64,000 nucleotides of DNA from contig CP099839.1 of NCBI GenBank assembly GCA_030062745.1, positions 6,743,115 to 6,807,114 of the forward strand. The letters are read 5' to 3'. The position numbers were made by a program, and so were the translations under genes. Source of the DNA: Capitulum mitella. Lineage: Eukaryota; Arthropoda; Thecostraca; Pollicipedomorpha; Pollicipedidae. Below, piece after piece: positions 53,930-64,000 of this stretch; positions within the stretch are counted from its first letter, which is position 1, and the number at the start of each line of letters is the position of its first letter. Below the pieces are notes generated by a model that saw only the letters and a program-made list of their open reading frames with translations, made no database searches and was not told the origin of the DNA.

Positions 53930-55650
53930 ACTTGCTTTGTTCCTCGAACCGTCCCGTTTGCCGGCCCGCGCCCTGGCGGCGACGGCACGTCCGAAAATCC
54001 GGTCACGCCCAGTCTCAGCCGGGCTGAGCCGCCAAAAAGCCGGCGGCCAGGTGGGGCGGGGACGCGGGGAGCACGTGTCGGCACCGGCGGGAGGCCGCTT
54101 CCGGTCCGGAATGCATCCCCGTGTCGCGCCGGCTCATTCGGACCTGTAAATCTCCCTTATCTCGGCGGTGGGCTTTTGTGGAGCGCGTAAGCGCGGCCGA
54201 TTTATCTGAAATGGAATCGGCGGCTCGGACGGGCGTCGGCCGGCGAATTTCGGCGCCGACGGGCCAGCCGGGCCAGCATCGATCGGCGGGCCAGTGCGCC
54301 GCGCCGCGATGATTTAACGCCGCCGTTATTAATTGCACGGCGCGCCGGCGTCGCGTCCGCGCCGGGTCAGCCGCCGGCCTCGGACGCCGCGGCCGCGACC
54401 GGCGCGGTAAATCAACTCGAGCACCGCGCGCGACGTTGTCGTCCTGAGCTCCGGGCCATTAGGTCACCGCAGAACGGGCGTCGGTAACGAAAGCGAGCGG
54501 CCGACCGCGCCGCCGGCCCCGTAATGACGAAGGGGCACGGCGGACGGCCATTATCATCACGTAATTATCAATCGGCCGGGTCGGCGCCGGCGGCGGCGCG
54601 GTTTTTTTCGCCAGTTTGATTAAGTCGAGTGCACGGGCCGGCGGGCGCGCGGCCGAGCGGCGCCCGGGGGCCGCGCCGTACCGACGCGGGCATTCGCCGC
54701 GCGCCGCGCTCGCCAGCGCCGCGCGGCGCCGGCCGCCGCGGCCCGAGCTAGGTCCCCGCTGAGTGCCCACCGCCCAGACGGTGCCCGTCAGGCCCGGTCG
54801 GCCGGCGTGGCCGCGCTGCAGGTAGGCGGCGGCGGCTGACGCTGCCACCGCGAGCACGACGGCGGCCGACGGGCGCGCGTCGTAAACAAGCGGCCACCGC
54901 CGCGCCCCGGCCGGCCGCGCGCCCTGCGCTAAATCTCGGCCTGCACGAATTAAGCAATCGGCTGTCATTCGGCAGGCGGTGCAGCCGGGCGGCGGGCGCG
55001 CTCATGAATGGGCCGGCGCCTCTCCGCGGCGAGGTCGGCGCGGCGCGGCGCGGCGCGCTTCGCCGCCTGGCCGTGCGACGCGGAGTCACGGCGGCGGCCG
55101 CCGCTCGGGAAAGCCGTCGGCGCGGCGGCGCGGCGCGCGTTTTCCAGGCGGCGACCCGTTTCGGCCGCCGCCGCCGCCAGACGCCGCGCCCCGGCCCGGA
55201 CGCGAAATTGCACATGAACGCCCGTACGTAGACAAATAAAACCAGTCACCCGCCGGCTTTACAGCGCGCGTCACGAATCCGCGACCAGCGGCGGCGGGGC
55301 CAGCCGCCGGTCCGACTTAATTTCAGCCTGCACCGGCCGGCAATCATCTATGCTTAGCCGCAATTACCGGCATCATCGCGGCGCCATTACGCTCGAATAT
55401 CACCGGGCGGCGCGACCCGGCCGGGCCGCATGTCATCGCGGCCGGGCCGACGGGCCGCGGCCGCCACCCCGACGGCCGGCCGGCCCGGCGGACCGACTGG
55501 TCTCGCCGGCGTCCTCGTAGCGGCTCGGCGTCCAGAGGCCAGAGGCCGCCGCTCCGATGTCCGGCCGCCGCCGGACGGCCGGCTGGACACGGCTTCACAC
55601 GGCTCGCGTGCGGCGGACACATCGGTCACCGCAGAGCGTGGTGCAGCTCA
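53930..55650. promoter_or_regulatory. Largest GC island of the intron, about 1.7 kb
   Basis: In 55081-55140, 51 of 60 bases are G or C, with about 17 CpG. A+T cores are ggccgatttat (54195-54205), gttattaattgcacgg near 54326, gccattatcatcacgtaatt near 54549 with atcaatcgg, gtttgattaag near 54614, gaattaagcaatcgg near 54947 and gccattacg near 55382. Long overlapping frames on both strands reflect lack of stops and carry no domain. Confidence 0.45.
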
Positions 55651-55675
55651 AATGCACGTGCAATAATTTCATTGG

Positions 55676-55800
55676 CTTCTCACGTTCTCTCCTCTGTCTC
55701 TCTCCCTTTCCCTCACTCTATCGGGGCTCTTTGCCCCTCCCTCTCCTTCTTTGTCTGTCCCCGCCAATGTTTTCGGTTCCTCGATATTTTCCACTCCCTT
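55676..55800. promoter_or_regulatory. Polypyrimidine tract (GAGAG-rich on the minus strand)
   Basis: Rich in tctctc and ccctccctctcc; on the minus strand it gives several GAGAG motifs, the GAGA-factor core. It lies directly beside the 1.7 kb GC island. Confidence 0.35.
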
Positions 55801-57115
55801 TTCCTACACGTTTTTGCTTGTTTATTGCGCCTCCCGAAAAGTCAAAGCCATGTCCATCCTTACTGAATTCAAACAGATTGCCAGACCACACCAAAAAGCT
55901 TCCTTCAACCGATGGATCTTCACCAAATGCAGTCTGCTAACTTTTTTTGCGATGTTGCCTAGCCCAACTGAATCATCGCTGAAGTCTGCACTGCGGAAAT
56001 GGCTCGAGGTCTTCTGTGACTCACCAGCGGAACACAAAGGTGGGCCGCGTCCGGATCGCCCTCTATTGCTCGTCTACAGCCACTGCACTCCATCACGCAT
56101 TCTATAATGGCCTATTCGAATCCATTAACATGCATTCATCGCAGCTAATTACCTGCCAAAGTGTGCATCACTACCCAGTTGAATTCCTTCATGTTTCCAA
56201 ACGTACCATGTTGAGGTTGTACAGAGCATGTTCAGCCATGAACAGATAGCCACTGGGCACTGCGCTGGAACAGCAATGTGCGAATAGCGACAGAACGCGG
56301 CAGCATTGCTGAGTGGCGTGCCAGCTGGCTCGCAGGCAACAAGGAAAAAACAACGGCAGATTTCTCGCAGCTAGCTGTTTTGCCGTGGTGCATAATTTAA
56401 CGTTTCTTCAGCGGAGGTGTGTGAAAGAGACTCGCAGATAGAAGTTTCGCACAGCGGATCATACGACACGCATCACAAAGCAGCAAAATCTAGAGGTCCC
56501 TTCGTTCGCGAGAATTCGCCGACGTGGCCATTGATTGCCCGTGACAAGCCCACAGAAAAGTTCACTAAAGCGGAGCCAGGAGCCGAGGCACTTAACCGTC
56601 TGACGCCGACCGTTTTAAGCCTACTCGACAGCCATTTCGCTTATGAAACGACATCCGCTGCGTTCAGGGTTCCTGGGACAAAGCCATTATTCAGCATTGA
56701 CGGAATTTCAGAGCTTCGGTGGCTTGGCCGGATTTAAAATCTATTCGCCGTCCTATGAACAGCGTTTCTGCATGCAAAGTCGCCGGCGTCGACGAACACC
56801 CCGGTGAAACCATAAGCTGACATAAACATCAAGCCGGCAACAGTAAATGACCCTGCGACGGCGTTTATGGTCCATTTAATGTATCTGAAATAAACGGCGG
56901 ACTTCTTTCCTCCCAACTTGCCCGGACAGAATTATGACTCACTGCAGCAGACACCCCATTTCTGAAGAATTATGCCAGTTAATGGCCAGACTTGCATCCT
57001 CGCGTCTCCCTCGCAGGCGGGCGGTGACGCCATGCGCTTCTGTGCACTCTTTGTGCTGATCTTTGCCGCTCGTGTCGGCTGTCGGCACGCTCTGATCTCC
57101 CTGGTGCTCTATTGG
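55801..57115. other. Intron sequence, no gene seen
   Basis: Mixed composition, with no recognised gene or repeat. Confidence 0.45.
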
Positions 57116-57260
57116 CTTCATTGTGGCCGCCGCTGGCCCCGGTGCCGGCCGCCGGCCGCCGGTCGCTCGCGGCCCTCCGCTCCTGGTCCTGGCGGCGGCG
57201 CGACGCCGGGCGTAGAGTCTTCCCAGACTGGCCAATGCATGTCCCCGGCGTGGGTACTAT
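57116..57260. promoter_or_regulatory. Small GC island
   Basis: Short CpG-rich block with ccggccgccggccgcc near 57145. Confidence 0.25.
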
Positions 57261-58689
57261 AATGGGGGGCGAGGGCATTCTTTCATCATAATAACGAATG
57301 GCTGGGTAACCGAAGATGCGCTAATGAGTTTTCTGAAATTGTGTAATTTACGGTCGAAAAGGAACGTCTTTTTTAGCAGCCACGGCCAACTGCCTCCAGA
57401 GAAAGTGAAATCGTTGTCGAAGGTTGGTCTCTCGCGCTGTCCGAGGGTGATACCGTTGATGCACGAAATGAATGCAATGAGAATATGGACTACAGAGTGG
57501 TCCTGCTGCTTACACAGACTGGCATGTGGGCGCCAAATACGCGTTGCGGTGTCACAAGCAGCACCTCTGGAAGAACTTTGTAGCTCCTATTGCAATGCCT
57601 GGCCCCCACGGTCACCGCCGAAGAGCGGACGTTGGAGGCGTCACTGAATTTGACGCCGGAAACTAGCACGTTGACGTCGTCCCTGCTTTTTCTACCCCGC
57701 CAAATGTACCATGGCACATTAAATGTCAAGAGGTGTCCCATCACGGCCCATTAACGCAACCCGAATGGCCAACACCGAGCCCGTAAAGACCCGCAAACTA
57801 TCACTCAAACGTCGATTTTCAGAAGACAATGCAGCCCCACGCCGAGTAAAAACGGTCCCGGCGGGTGCGTAAACAAGTGTTGAAAGCCTGTGTTTGGAAA
57901 ACGAGCGACATATCGCAAGCGACACGGTCAAACCTTTTGCATCGATCTAAGGGCCCGACAACCCTTTCGGATGTTTCAATGCGAGGTAATGGGAACATGA
58001 ACGTTTTCTACTTGCCGTGTCCATTTCAAATTGGCCAATTCGTCTTCAGCTACAAATTAATTATCCCTTAGCCTGGAATCCCCGTAACGGCCCATGGTGA
58101 AGATAAATCTCCCGTTTCACATACCATCACAATTTATGTGACAAAATAATTTAAGGCGAGTCTGCGTCTAATCCTTGTTCAAACTACCTCTGGAGAGGGT
58201 ATTTAGGATAAACCGGCGAAACAGAAACAGCGCTGTCTTTCAACAGCTCTGCGTGCACGGGAAACATGTTGACGGCGTTACGTGTTTATGCCTTATACAG
58301 CTCACCCCGCGTATATAATTTTCAATTTCGCAATAAATAAGAACGTGTGAATGAAGACAGCCGATGTGGTACCCCACAGGTACAAACATAAACACATATA
58401 CATCACGCCCGGAATGAAATCAGAGCAGATGATTACGAGGCAAGCCATGCAGTTGGTTCATGACACATCTGCGCCCGGGTCAAGCCAGCATCCCAGGCCA
58501 GACAACACTATATTTGCAGGCTGACAGGGGCTAAACAGCGCCCTGCAAATTCGGGCAACTCAAAATAAACAGCATATTTCTGCCAGCTCGTTCGCCGCCT
58601 TTCAAGTCGCAGGGCAGCCGCTCAAACAGAACGGCAATTCGTCCGTCTGTGATCTGGGCCGCTGTTTTAAAAGCAAAATAAACCGATCC
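57261..58689. other. A+T-rich intron sequence, no gene seen
   Basis: Nothing recognised. Confidence 0.5.
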
Positions 58690-60530
58690 GCCGACAGCTG
58701 TCGGGGACCCGGCGGCCGCGACCGCCAGCTGACTGTCGGCCGGCCGGCGGCGCGCGCGAAACATCTGCGGGCGCCGCGCCCGGCCGCCGCCCGCCGGTCA
58801 AGCCGCGCTCTCAGCTGGCCGTGCTTAACGAGGTCGCAATTAATCCGCGCCCTGGCCCAGTGACGGGTCGGCAGCCGGCGGCCGAATAATTCATTGTGTT
58901 GTTATGTAGATTATCTGTCGCGGCGACGCGGCCGCCCCCGGCGCCGCCGTCGCCGAGAAACAGCGCCGAGCGCCGGCCCGGCTTTCGCTAACTATTGCGA
59001 TATGAATAAACCAGGAGGGCGTGGCGGCATCAGTCTTTGTTCGGGCGCCGCGCGTGTCGCCGCGGCGTGTTGTCATTCGCGGCACTTGGTGACCGGAGCC
59101 GGGCCGGACACGGGCACGGCGGCCCCGGGAGGCCCGTCGACGATGCCGTTTACATTGATCGTCATTTGCAGGTTGCCATTGCGCCTGGCCGGGCGGCCGT
59201 CGCGGCCGCCGCGCCGCCGCCGCCGTCAAATGCTTTACGACCCGCCGCGCCTGGAATATGGAGGGCCGCGGCCGCGACGCGTTACAAATATGCAGCCGAC
59301 GGCGCTCCCCGCCGCGTCACGCGCGCGGGGCGGCGGCGGTCGCGGCGGCCCGCCGGCCGGCGCGGCGCCTCCGCCCGGGCCGGGCCGGGAGGCGGCCGCC
59401 GCGATCCACCCCGCTGACGGCCGAGCGCGGGAGCGGGCCGGCCTCGGGGCGCCAGCGGACGGGGCCTGCCCGCTCCCGGCCGCCCACGCATGGCTGCCGT
59501 CCAGCGCCACACCGCCCACTGGTGGCGGCCGCCCAGTCCGGAGCTGCCTGCGCGCGGCAGGTGTCCAATCCCGGCCGCCGGCACGCGGATGACCCGTTCC
59601 CTCCTGGTGACAGGCGCTGGAAGCCAGATGCCGGGACAAGCGGGGTCCTCCGTCCCCGGCGGTCTGAGCGCCGTACGGGCGCTGCCTGTAGCTCGCGAGA
59701 CCGCTGGCTGCGCTGCTCCCAGCTACAAAACCAGGGAGGCGCTGAAAATTTGGCTGTCCGCAAGCGGTAGCTGTCCCGGTCCCAGCCGCCCAGTTACCAG
59801 CTGCCGATACTCGGGAGCTGCCTAGTCGACCCTCCACGGAAGACAGGGAGCCAGCCTTTTTACCCCTTTCAAAGAGGCCGGCATCCGAAACCCTCAGTAC
59901 AGTTCTGGGGCCGCCGGACGTTGGGCCGGGACCCTCGGCGTCAGATCTGGGGCTGCCCGGACGTTGGGCCGGGACTTTCAACGTCAGATTTGGGGCCGCC
60001 GGACGTTGGGCCGGGACCCTCGGCGTCAGATCTGGGGCCGCCGGACGTTTGGCCGGGACTTTCAACGTCAGATTTGGGGCCGCCGGACGTTGGGCCGGGA
60101 CCCTCGGCCTCAGATCTGGGGCCGCTGGACGTTTGGCCGGGACCCTCGGCGCGTCAGACCAGGGGCCGCCGACAGCCGGGAGCCGGCGGCCGGGCGTGGC
60201 CGCGCAGCCGCCCGGCCGGACGCCGCGCTGGGGGAGCTCCGCTCCCGTGATGGACGACGCGGCCAGTAATACCATATAATTTGGTGTCGGCTGGCCGGCC
60301 GGCTCGGCTGCCGGCCGGCCGGCCGCCGCGCCCGCTGTTTGCACACGGCCGCGCCGGCCGCGGGAGACGGCACGGCCGGGCCGGGCGGCCGGGCGCCGGC
60401 CGGCCGACCGGCCAGCGGGACGGCCCCCGCCGCGACGACAGCCGCTCGTTCTTTGTGCGGCGACAAGAAAAGGCCATCCCATCTCGGTCCGGCGGCCGAT
60501 CGGACGGCCGGAGACTGCTCAGCCTATAAA
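58690..60530. promoter_or_regulatory. Large GC island, about 1.8 kb
   Basis: CpG-dense throughout. Few A+T cores: gccgaataattcattgtg near 58880, gcgatatgaataaacc near 58997 and accatataatttggtg near 60270. It contains a 42-bp minisatellite. A 415-codon minus-strand frame (59235-60482) spans it; the frame is Pro/Ala/Arg/Gly-rich, contains the minisatellite and has no recognisable domain, so it is not called a gene. Confidence 0.4.
59907..60170. repeat. 42-bp minisatellite with 84-bp alternation
   Basis: Six to seven copies starting with gggg at 59907, 59949, 59992, 60034, 60076, 60118 and 60162. Units alternate between ccctcggcgtcagatct and ctttcaacgtcagattt endings over the first five, then lose the alternation. 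Confidence 0.9.
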
Positions 60531-61859
60531 ACGATGATTTACGGACGAATTTCCGACTAAAATTGGGTGGCAAAAACATGCGGAGACGCCGCCCGCAGTA
60601 AATCACGCCCTCCATTTCTTGCAATTCGCACCGGAACAAGACAATTCACGCCCCGCTGAGAGTGGCCAGGAGGTAAAAAGCCCTGGAGAATATGAGCGTC
60701 CTGCTCTCACGCTGCCGCCAAGAAAGCCGACTACAGCTGCCGTGCTGCCGGAGCCAAGTTCTGGATTAAGTCAGACCTGGCAAATGACTGATGCACGTGC
60801 GGTGAGGTGCAGGTTATGTAACGTGGAAGCACTGTGAGCACTAATATTTTCAACTCAGTTTATCGCTGAGGTCTAGCAGACTCATTTCTGAAATAAGTCT
60901 GTCAGCGCAAGCAGGCAATTTAGAATTCACTTAGGGAAATTTATAACCATCTGCCGCACCATATTTTTGTATCAATTAGCTGACATAGGGTAGATTTGGC
61001 AACGACTTGGTTTTGGCATACAGAAGAAGACACAAAATGAATTAAACCCTAACAAATTGGGCTTTCTACCCAGCTGAGGTCCAAGACTCGCTTAAAACAC
61101 CACGAAGAGCTCGCTTCTGCAAAAGTTGGGGCCTTGGCAGGCGTGGTTCAATTTGGCGAGATACCCCTGCGCGTGCCGTTCAAACCGTCTGGCTCCTTCT
61201 CATTGGGGAGACAATATTTCATGTGTTAGAGCGCTAATGGAAACTAAAACTAAGTAATAACAATGAAAAATCGCCTTCACAGGCACCGCTGCTCTGGCGA
61301 ACCCATTTCAGATGTCACTTTGGAAATCACCATGTAATGAATAGACATTTTATCACCGCTTTATTGCCTCTTCGAGATATATTGATCAGTATTGAAACAA
61401 TGTGGCAGACCTGATAAAGCCAAAAGACGAGAGAAAAAGAAGAGACAGAACTCTGCTGAACTTTTAAGACGATGAACGCAGAAACTCGCTGGAAGCAATT
61501 AGAAGGGGCTATGATTCGAACGTGCAGCTATGAGCAGTGATATCACAGGCCCATGGAATGGAACTACAATGTTGCCGCTGCTTATCAAATGCAATGCTGC
61601 CGCTGCCACGCTGCGGTCGTTGAATCAGCATTCGCTCGAAAACGCGGAGGTCGCCGTCGCTACCTGTCGGACGACTCCTCGGGTTTGAGCCGCCGTATGA
61701 GGCCTTTATGTTTACCCCCCAGCCATCCAGAAACACCACCTCCATTATTTCTGCCGATGTGTTTGGAGATTAATTCCTGCGCCCGTAACGGCCATCCTAC
61801 CAATAAAACTCGTGTTTGGGTAAACTTTTACGGCCCACTTGTGTCAATACTAATGAATA
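60531..61859. other. A+T-rich intron sequence, no gene seen
   Basis: Nothing recognised in either strand. Confidence 0.5.
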
Positions 61860-62420
61860 TTGAGCGTCTAACTGCCGGCGGCGGGCGGCCATTGGTCGGC
61901 GGCGGGGCCGCGGCCGGCGCCGCAGCATCCGCAGCCGAAAGGTGCGCGGCGATTGGGACGGGCCGTAATAAAGCTATCCGTCGGCGGCGGCCCGGCAGCC
62001 AACGGGCGGCCACGCACACTTAGCGTTCACGCAACGGGCTGCATAATGGTGAGGCCGGCTCGTCACCCGCGCATTACGCCGTCGAAACCCGCCGTTACCG
62101 GGCGGGTGCGATGGTTAGACGACCGCAGCCACGCACGTTGCAATTATGCAGTTAAGGACGGCGACTCAGACGGCATAATTGCGGCCCTGGGTATTGATCA
62201 GGGGCCGCCGCGCGGAGCGGCCGGCGGCACCCTCCTCCGTGCGCGTTTTGGAGGCTGGCCCAGTACAGTGTTTGGCAGAGATCAATGGGCACCCGGTGCT
62301 GATGAGCGGCAGTGGAATGTCGCGGCGGCCGCGGCGGCGGGCCGGCCCGGCGCGATAAGCCGTCGGCCGGGCCGCCGCGGCCGGCCGGCCGACACCGCGC
62401 CGCGTATATCAGTCTAACGA
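61860..62420. promoter_or_regulatory. GC island near exon 1
   Basis: CpG-dense, with cores gccgtaataaagctatcc near 61962, cgttgcaattatgcagttaa near 62136 and cggcataattgcgg near 62171, plus gggtattgatcagggg. It lies about 0.8 kb downstream of the exon 1 donor, a common place for promoter-proximal control elements. Confidence 0.4.
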
Positions 62421-63197
62421 TGTCGCTGAACATTTCGGAGTTGGCGCGCGGTGACATCGCAACCGGGCTTGAATTATGGAGCTCGAGAGATTTACCGCGG
62501 CGGAATATTAGGCATGAAACAAAAATCAATTGTACCGCAGGCAAGACCTGCGCAAAAAGCCAACCAGTCCGCCACTTTCCTTTGCCTAAAGCCAGGGACG
62601 TTCTTGGTTTATTTCCAAGCGCGATAAATTTTGCTTCACGGCGTAACTAAATTATGGCCAAAAGCCAGAGCAGAAAGTCTGCCTGAAAAATTAAACTGTC
62701 AATGCGTCTTCATAAATACTGCTACACCCTACCAGGGACTCAGGCATAAAATAATGGAAAATTGCGCCTTGTAAGACACCGTTTCTGGCATATTCCTCCA
62801 GAATGGTGCGTTGGAAACGTTCGATCTCTCAAATATTCAAATGAGCCACTGCTTCGCTACCCTTCTTCCTGCCTCTGATTAAGTCTGAATTCGATCCAAT
62901 TTACTCTGTAAAAATCTGGCGAGCGCTGGCGATTAGAGGAGCCATTTAGGGGTTTGCCGAGCCGTTTTAGCTTTGTACGTGCGTTCCAGCGATTGAAACC
63001 GGGGGTCGCCGACAAAGCCAACTGCGCCCGGCCGAGGGGAGACAGCCTGCACCTTATTTATGGCCGCAAACAGGTCTGGCCGCATCAATGGCGCGGAAAA
63101 CGACGAACAAAAGGGACATGAGTTTAAAGGAATCCGGCCGGCGCGGGTGACGGCACGCCCGGCCGGCCGCGGCCGCCGCGGGGCGGGGGCGCTCTCG
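62421..63197. other. Intron sequence next to the exon 1 donor
   Basis: A+T-rich to about 63000, then increasingly GC-rich into exon 1. A tttatggc motif lies at 63057-63064, about 140 bp into the intron. Confidence 0.45.
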
Positions 63198-63203
63198 ACT
63201 GAC

Positions 63204-63666
63204 CTGCGATCGCCATCCAGGGGTAGATGGGCGTGGTGGCGTACTGGCCGGGCTGCTGCACCAGCTGAGAGCTCTGCTGGCCGGTGTTCTGGTTGCAGGC
63301 CACCAGCCAGTTGGAGGCGGCCGCCTGCCGGTCCCTGCTCGGGTCGACGCCGGCCCCCGGCAGCCCCGGGAAACGGCCGGCGCCGGCCACGGCCGCCGCG
63401 GACGCCGGCCAGCTGGGCAGGTCCTTGGTACTGTAGCCGTTCTGCTCCTTGGAGCAGTCGACTTTGTACGCGTTGGCCGACACATCGTTCGTGGGGTAGA
63501 GTTTGCACGCACTGGCCGCGTCGTTGAAGGGCGACTCCTGGCTGCGGGTCTGGTTGTAGTTGGGCCCGAAGCCGAGGAAGCCCGGGTAGCCCTGGTCGCC
63601 AGAGCTCCGCTGGTAGAACCCACTCTGTTCGAAGTACGGACGAAGAGCGATGTTATTGTCACCCAT
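63204..63666 (-). CDS. Ubx: Ultrabithorax coding exon 1 (residues 1-154 and first base of codon 155)
   Basis: N-terminal half of a Hox transcription factor that acts in the nucleus to give segment identity. Start chosen at the ATG of 63664-63666 (G at -3 and +4); it yields YFEQSGFY at residues 11-18, matching the family N-terminal motif. Residues 45-82 (SPF..., ACKLY, AYKVDC, NGY..K) align with the conserved SPY...ACNKIY...AYKQDC...NGYK block of fly Ubx. The Exd-binding hexapeptide YPWM is at 148-151, followed by AIA. The exon ends GCAG with a GTCAGT donor (63198-63203), so the intron is phase 1. Odd points: about ten residues precede YFEQ where fly Ubx has only MNS, and residues 85-113 are Ala/Gly/Pro-rich, from island-like GC-rich sequence. 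Antp and abd-A are excluded by exon 2. An additional upstream non-coding exon cannot be excluded. Confidence 0.95.
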
Positions 63667-64000
63667 GTCACTCCGGTCACGCGACACACACCGCAACAGT
63701 TCGCACCGAATCGGGTATAAATTTACGAACTCGCGCCGCCGCCCGCTAACTGCTCCCACTAAGTTACGATCACCACTACTTGACGAGTATACTTTTCACT
63801 ACGATGTGCTGGATAAAATTTTACTGCTAGAGAAGTCCCACAGTAAACAATCCAAGGCCAACCCGGAAGGCATATTTTCAGCCAATCAGAGCGCCGAGCG
63901 TCACAGACCGACGAACACCCCAGCTGCGTGCGCAAGAGACTGTAGTTCCCTAACGTCACGGCGGCTCCCATGGAGTTGGGAGCCGGGAAAGGCGCCTGCA
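63667..64000 (-). promoter_or_regulatory. Ubx 5' leader and proximal upstream region
   Basis: Sequence immediately upstream of the start codon. It carries a CCAAT box in reverse orientation relative to the window (gccaat, 63881-63886), about 215 bp before the ATG, and a short upstream ORF. No convincing TATA box at a sensible distance was seen. Hox promoters are often TATA-less with long leaders, so the transcription start may lie outside the window. Promoter status is inferred from position only. Confidence 0.4.
63759..63971 (-). CDS. Possible upstream ORF (70 codons) in the Ubx leader
   Basis: An ATG at 63969-63971 in a strong context (ccATGG) opens a 70-codon frame that stops with TAG at 63759-63761, 92 nt before the Ubx ATG. 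The product resembles nothing I recognise and contains no domain. If transcription starts upstream of 63971, this frame would be met first by ribosomes and could lower Ubx translation. Whether it is transcribed is unknown, and an ORF of this size can arise by chance. Confidence 0.2.
   Translation of the reverse strand: MGAAVTLGNYSLLRTQLGCSSVCDARRSDWLKICLPGWPWIVYCGTSLAVKFYPAHRSEKYTRQVVVIVT

Noticed and set aside
59235-60482. 415-residue minus-strand open frame
   Set aside because: Falls wholly in a CpG island with few possible stops, includes a minisatellite, is Pro/Ala/Arg/Gly-rich and has no recognisable domain.
63054-63689. 211-residue minus-strand frame overlapping exon 1
   Set aside because: Out-of-frame shadow of Ubx exon 1; Ser/Thr/Arg-rich low-complexity product.

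Overview
The window holds one recognisable gene: an arthropod Ultrabithorax (Ubx) Hox gene on the minus strand, in two coding exons separated by an intron of about 46 kb. Exon 1 (63204-63666) carries the N-terminal YFEQSGFY motif and the YPWM hexapeptide. Exon 2 (16610-17019) carries the complete homeodomain and the Ubx-type C-terminal peptide. Splice sites and phase agree, giving a 290-residue protein. The Ubx-diagnostic residues and the YPWM-homeodomain layout identify the organism as an arthropod. The C-terminal tail has no insect-type Gln-Ala/poly-Ala block and is Ser/Thr-rich, which points to a non-insect arthropod (crustacean, myriapod or chelicerate). The sequence does not settle which.

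Layout, with transcription running right to left. Positions 63667-64000 are the immediate upstream region, with a CCAAT box and a small upstream ORF. Positions 63204-63666 are exon 1, 17020-63203 the giant intron, and 16610-17019 exon 2. Positions 1-16609 are the 3' untranslated region and intergenic DNA, which by ordinary Hox colinearity should lead toward Antp. No other protein-coding gene, tRNA or rRNA is supported.

The non-coding DNA is sharply two-state. A plain A+T-rich background alternates with about twenty islands of extremely G+C- and CpG-rich sequence built on GGCCGGCC-like strings. The islands hold short A+T-rich cores that look like homeodomain, POU and Exd-type sites. They cluster at 1.5-16 kb, 26-30 kb, 34-43 kb and 52-62 kb, and are absent from 43.1-52.4 kb. 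I read them as candidate cis-regulatory or chromatin elements of Ubx, comparable in position to the intronic control region of the fly gene. This is inference.

Mobile and repeated DNA includes a 1.2 kb piggyBac-type non-autonomous element with perfect TTAA duplications and 12-bp terminal inverted repeats (22381-23595). There is also a frame-shifted relic of a piggyBac transposase (50805-51200), and a degenerate 21-bp minisatellite at two places, one possibly inside a transposon. A 31-bp minisatellite carries a GAGAG core in most units, a 42/84-bp minisatellite lies at 59.9-60.2 kb, and there are two short tandem duplications and an (AT)n tract. A near-perfect 76-nt hairpin at 44562-44637 is a possible small-RNA precursor or a miniature element. 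All long open frames in the islands other than Ubx look like by-products of base composition.
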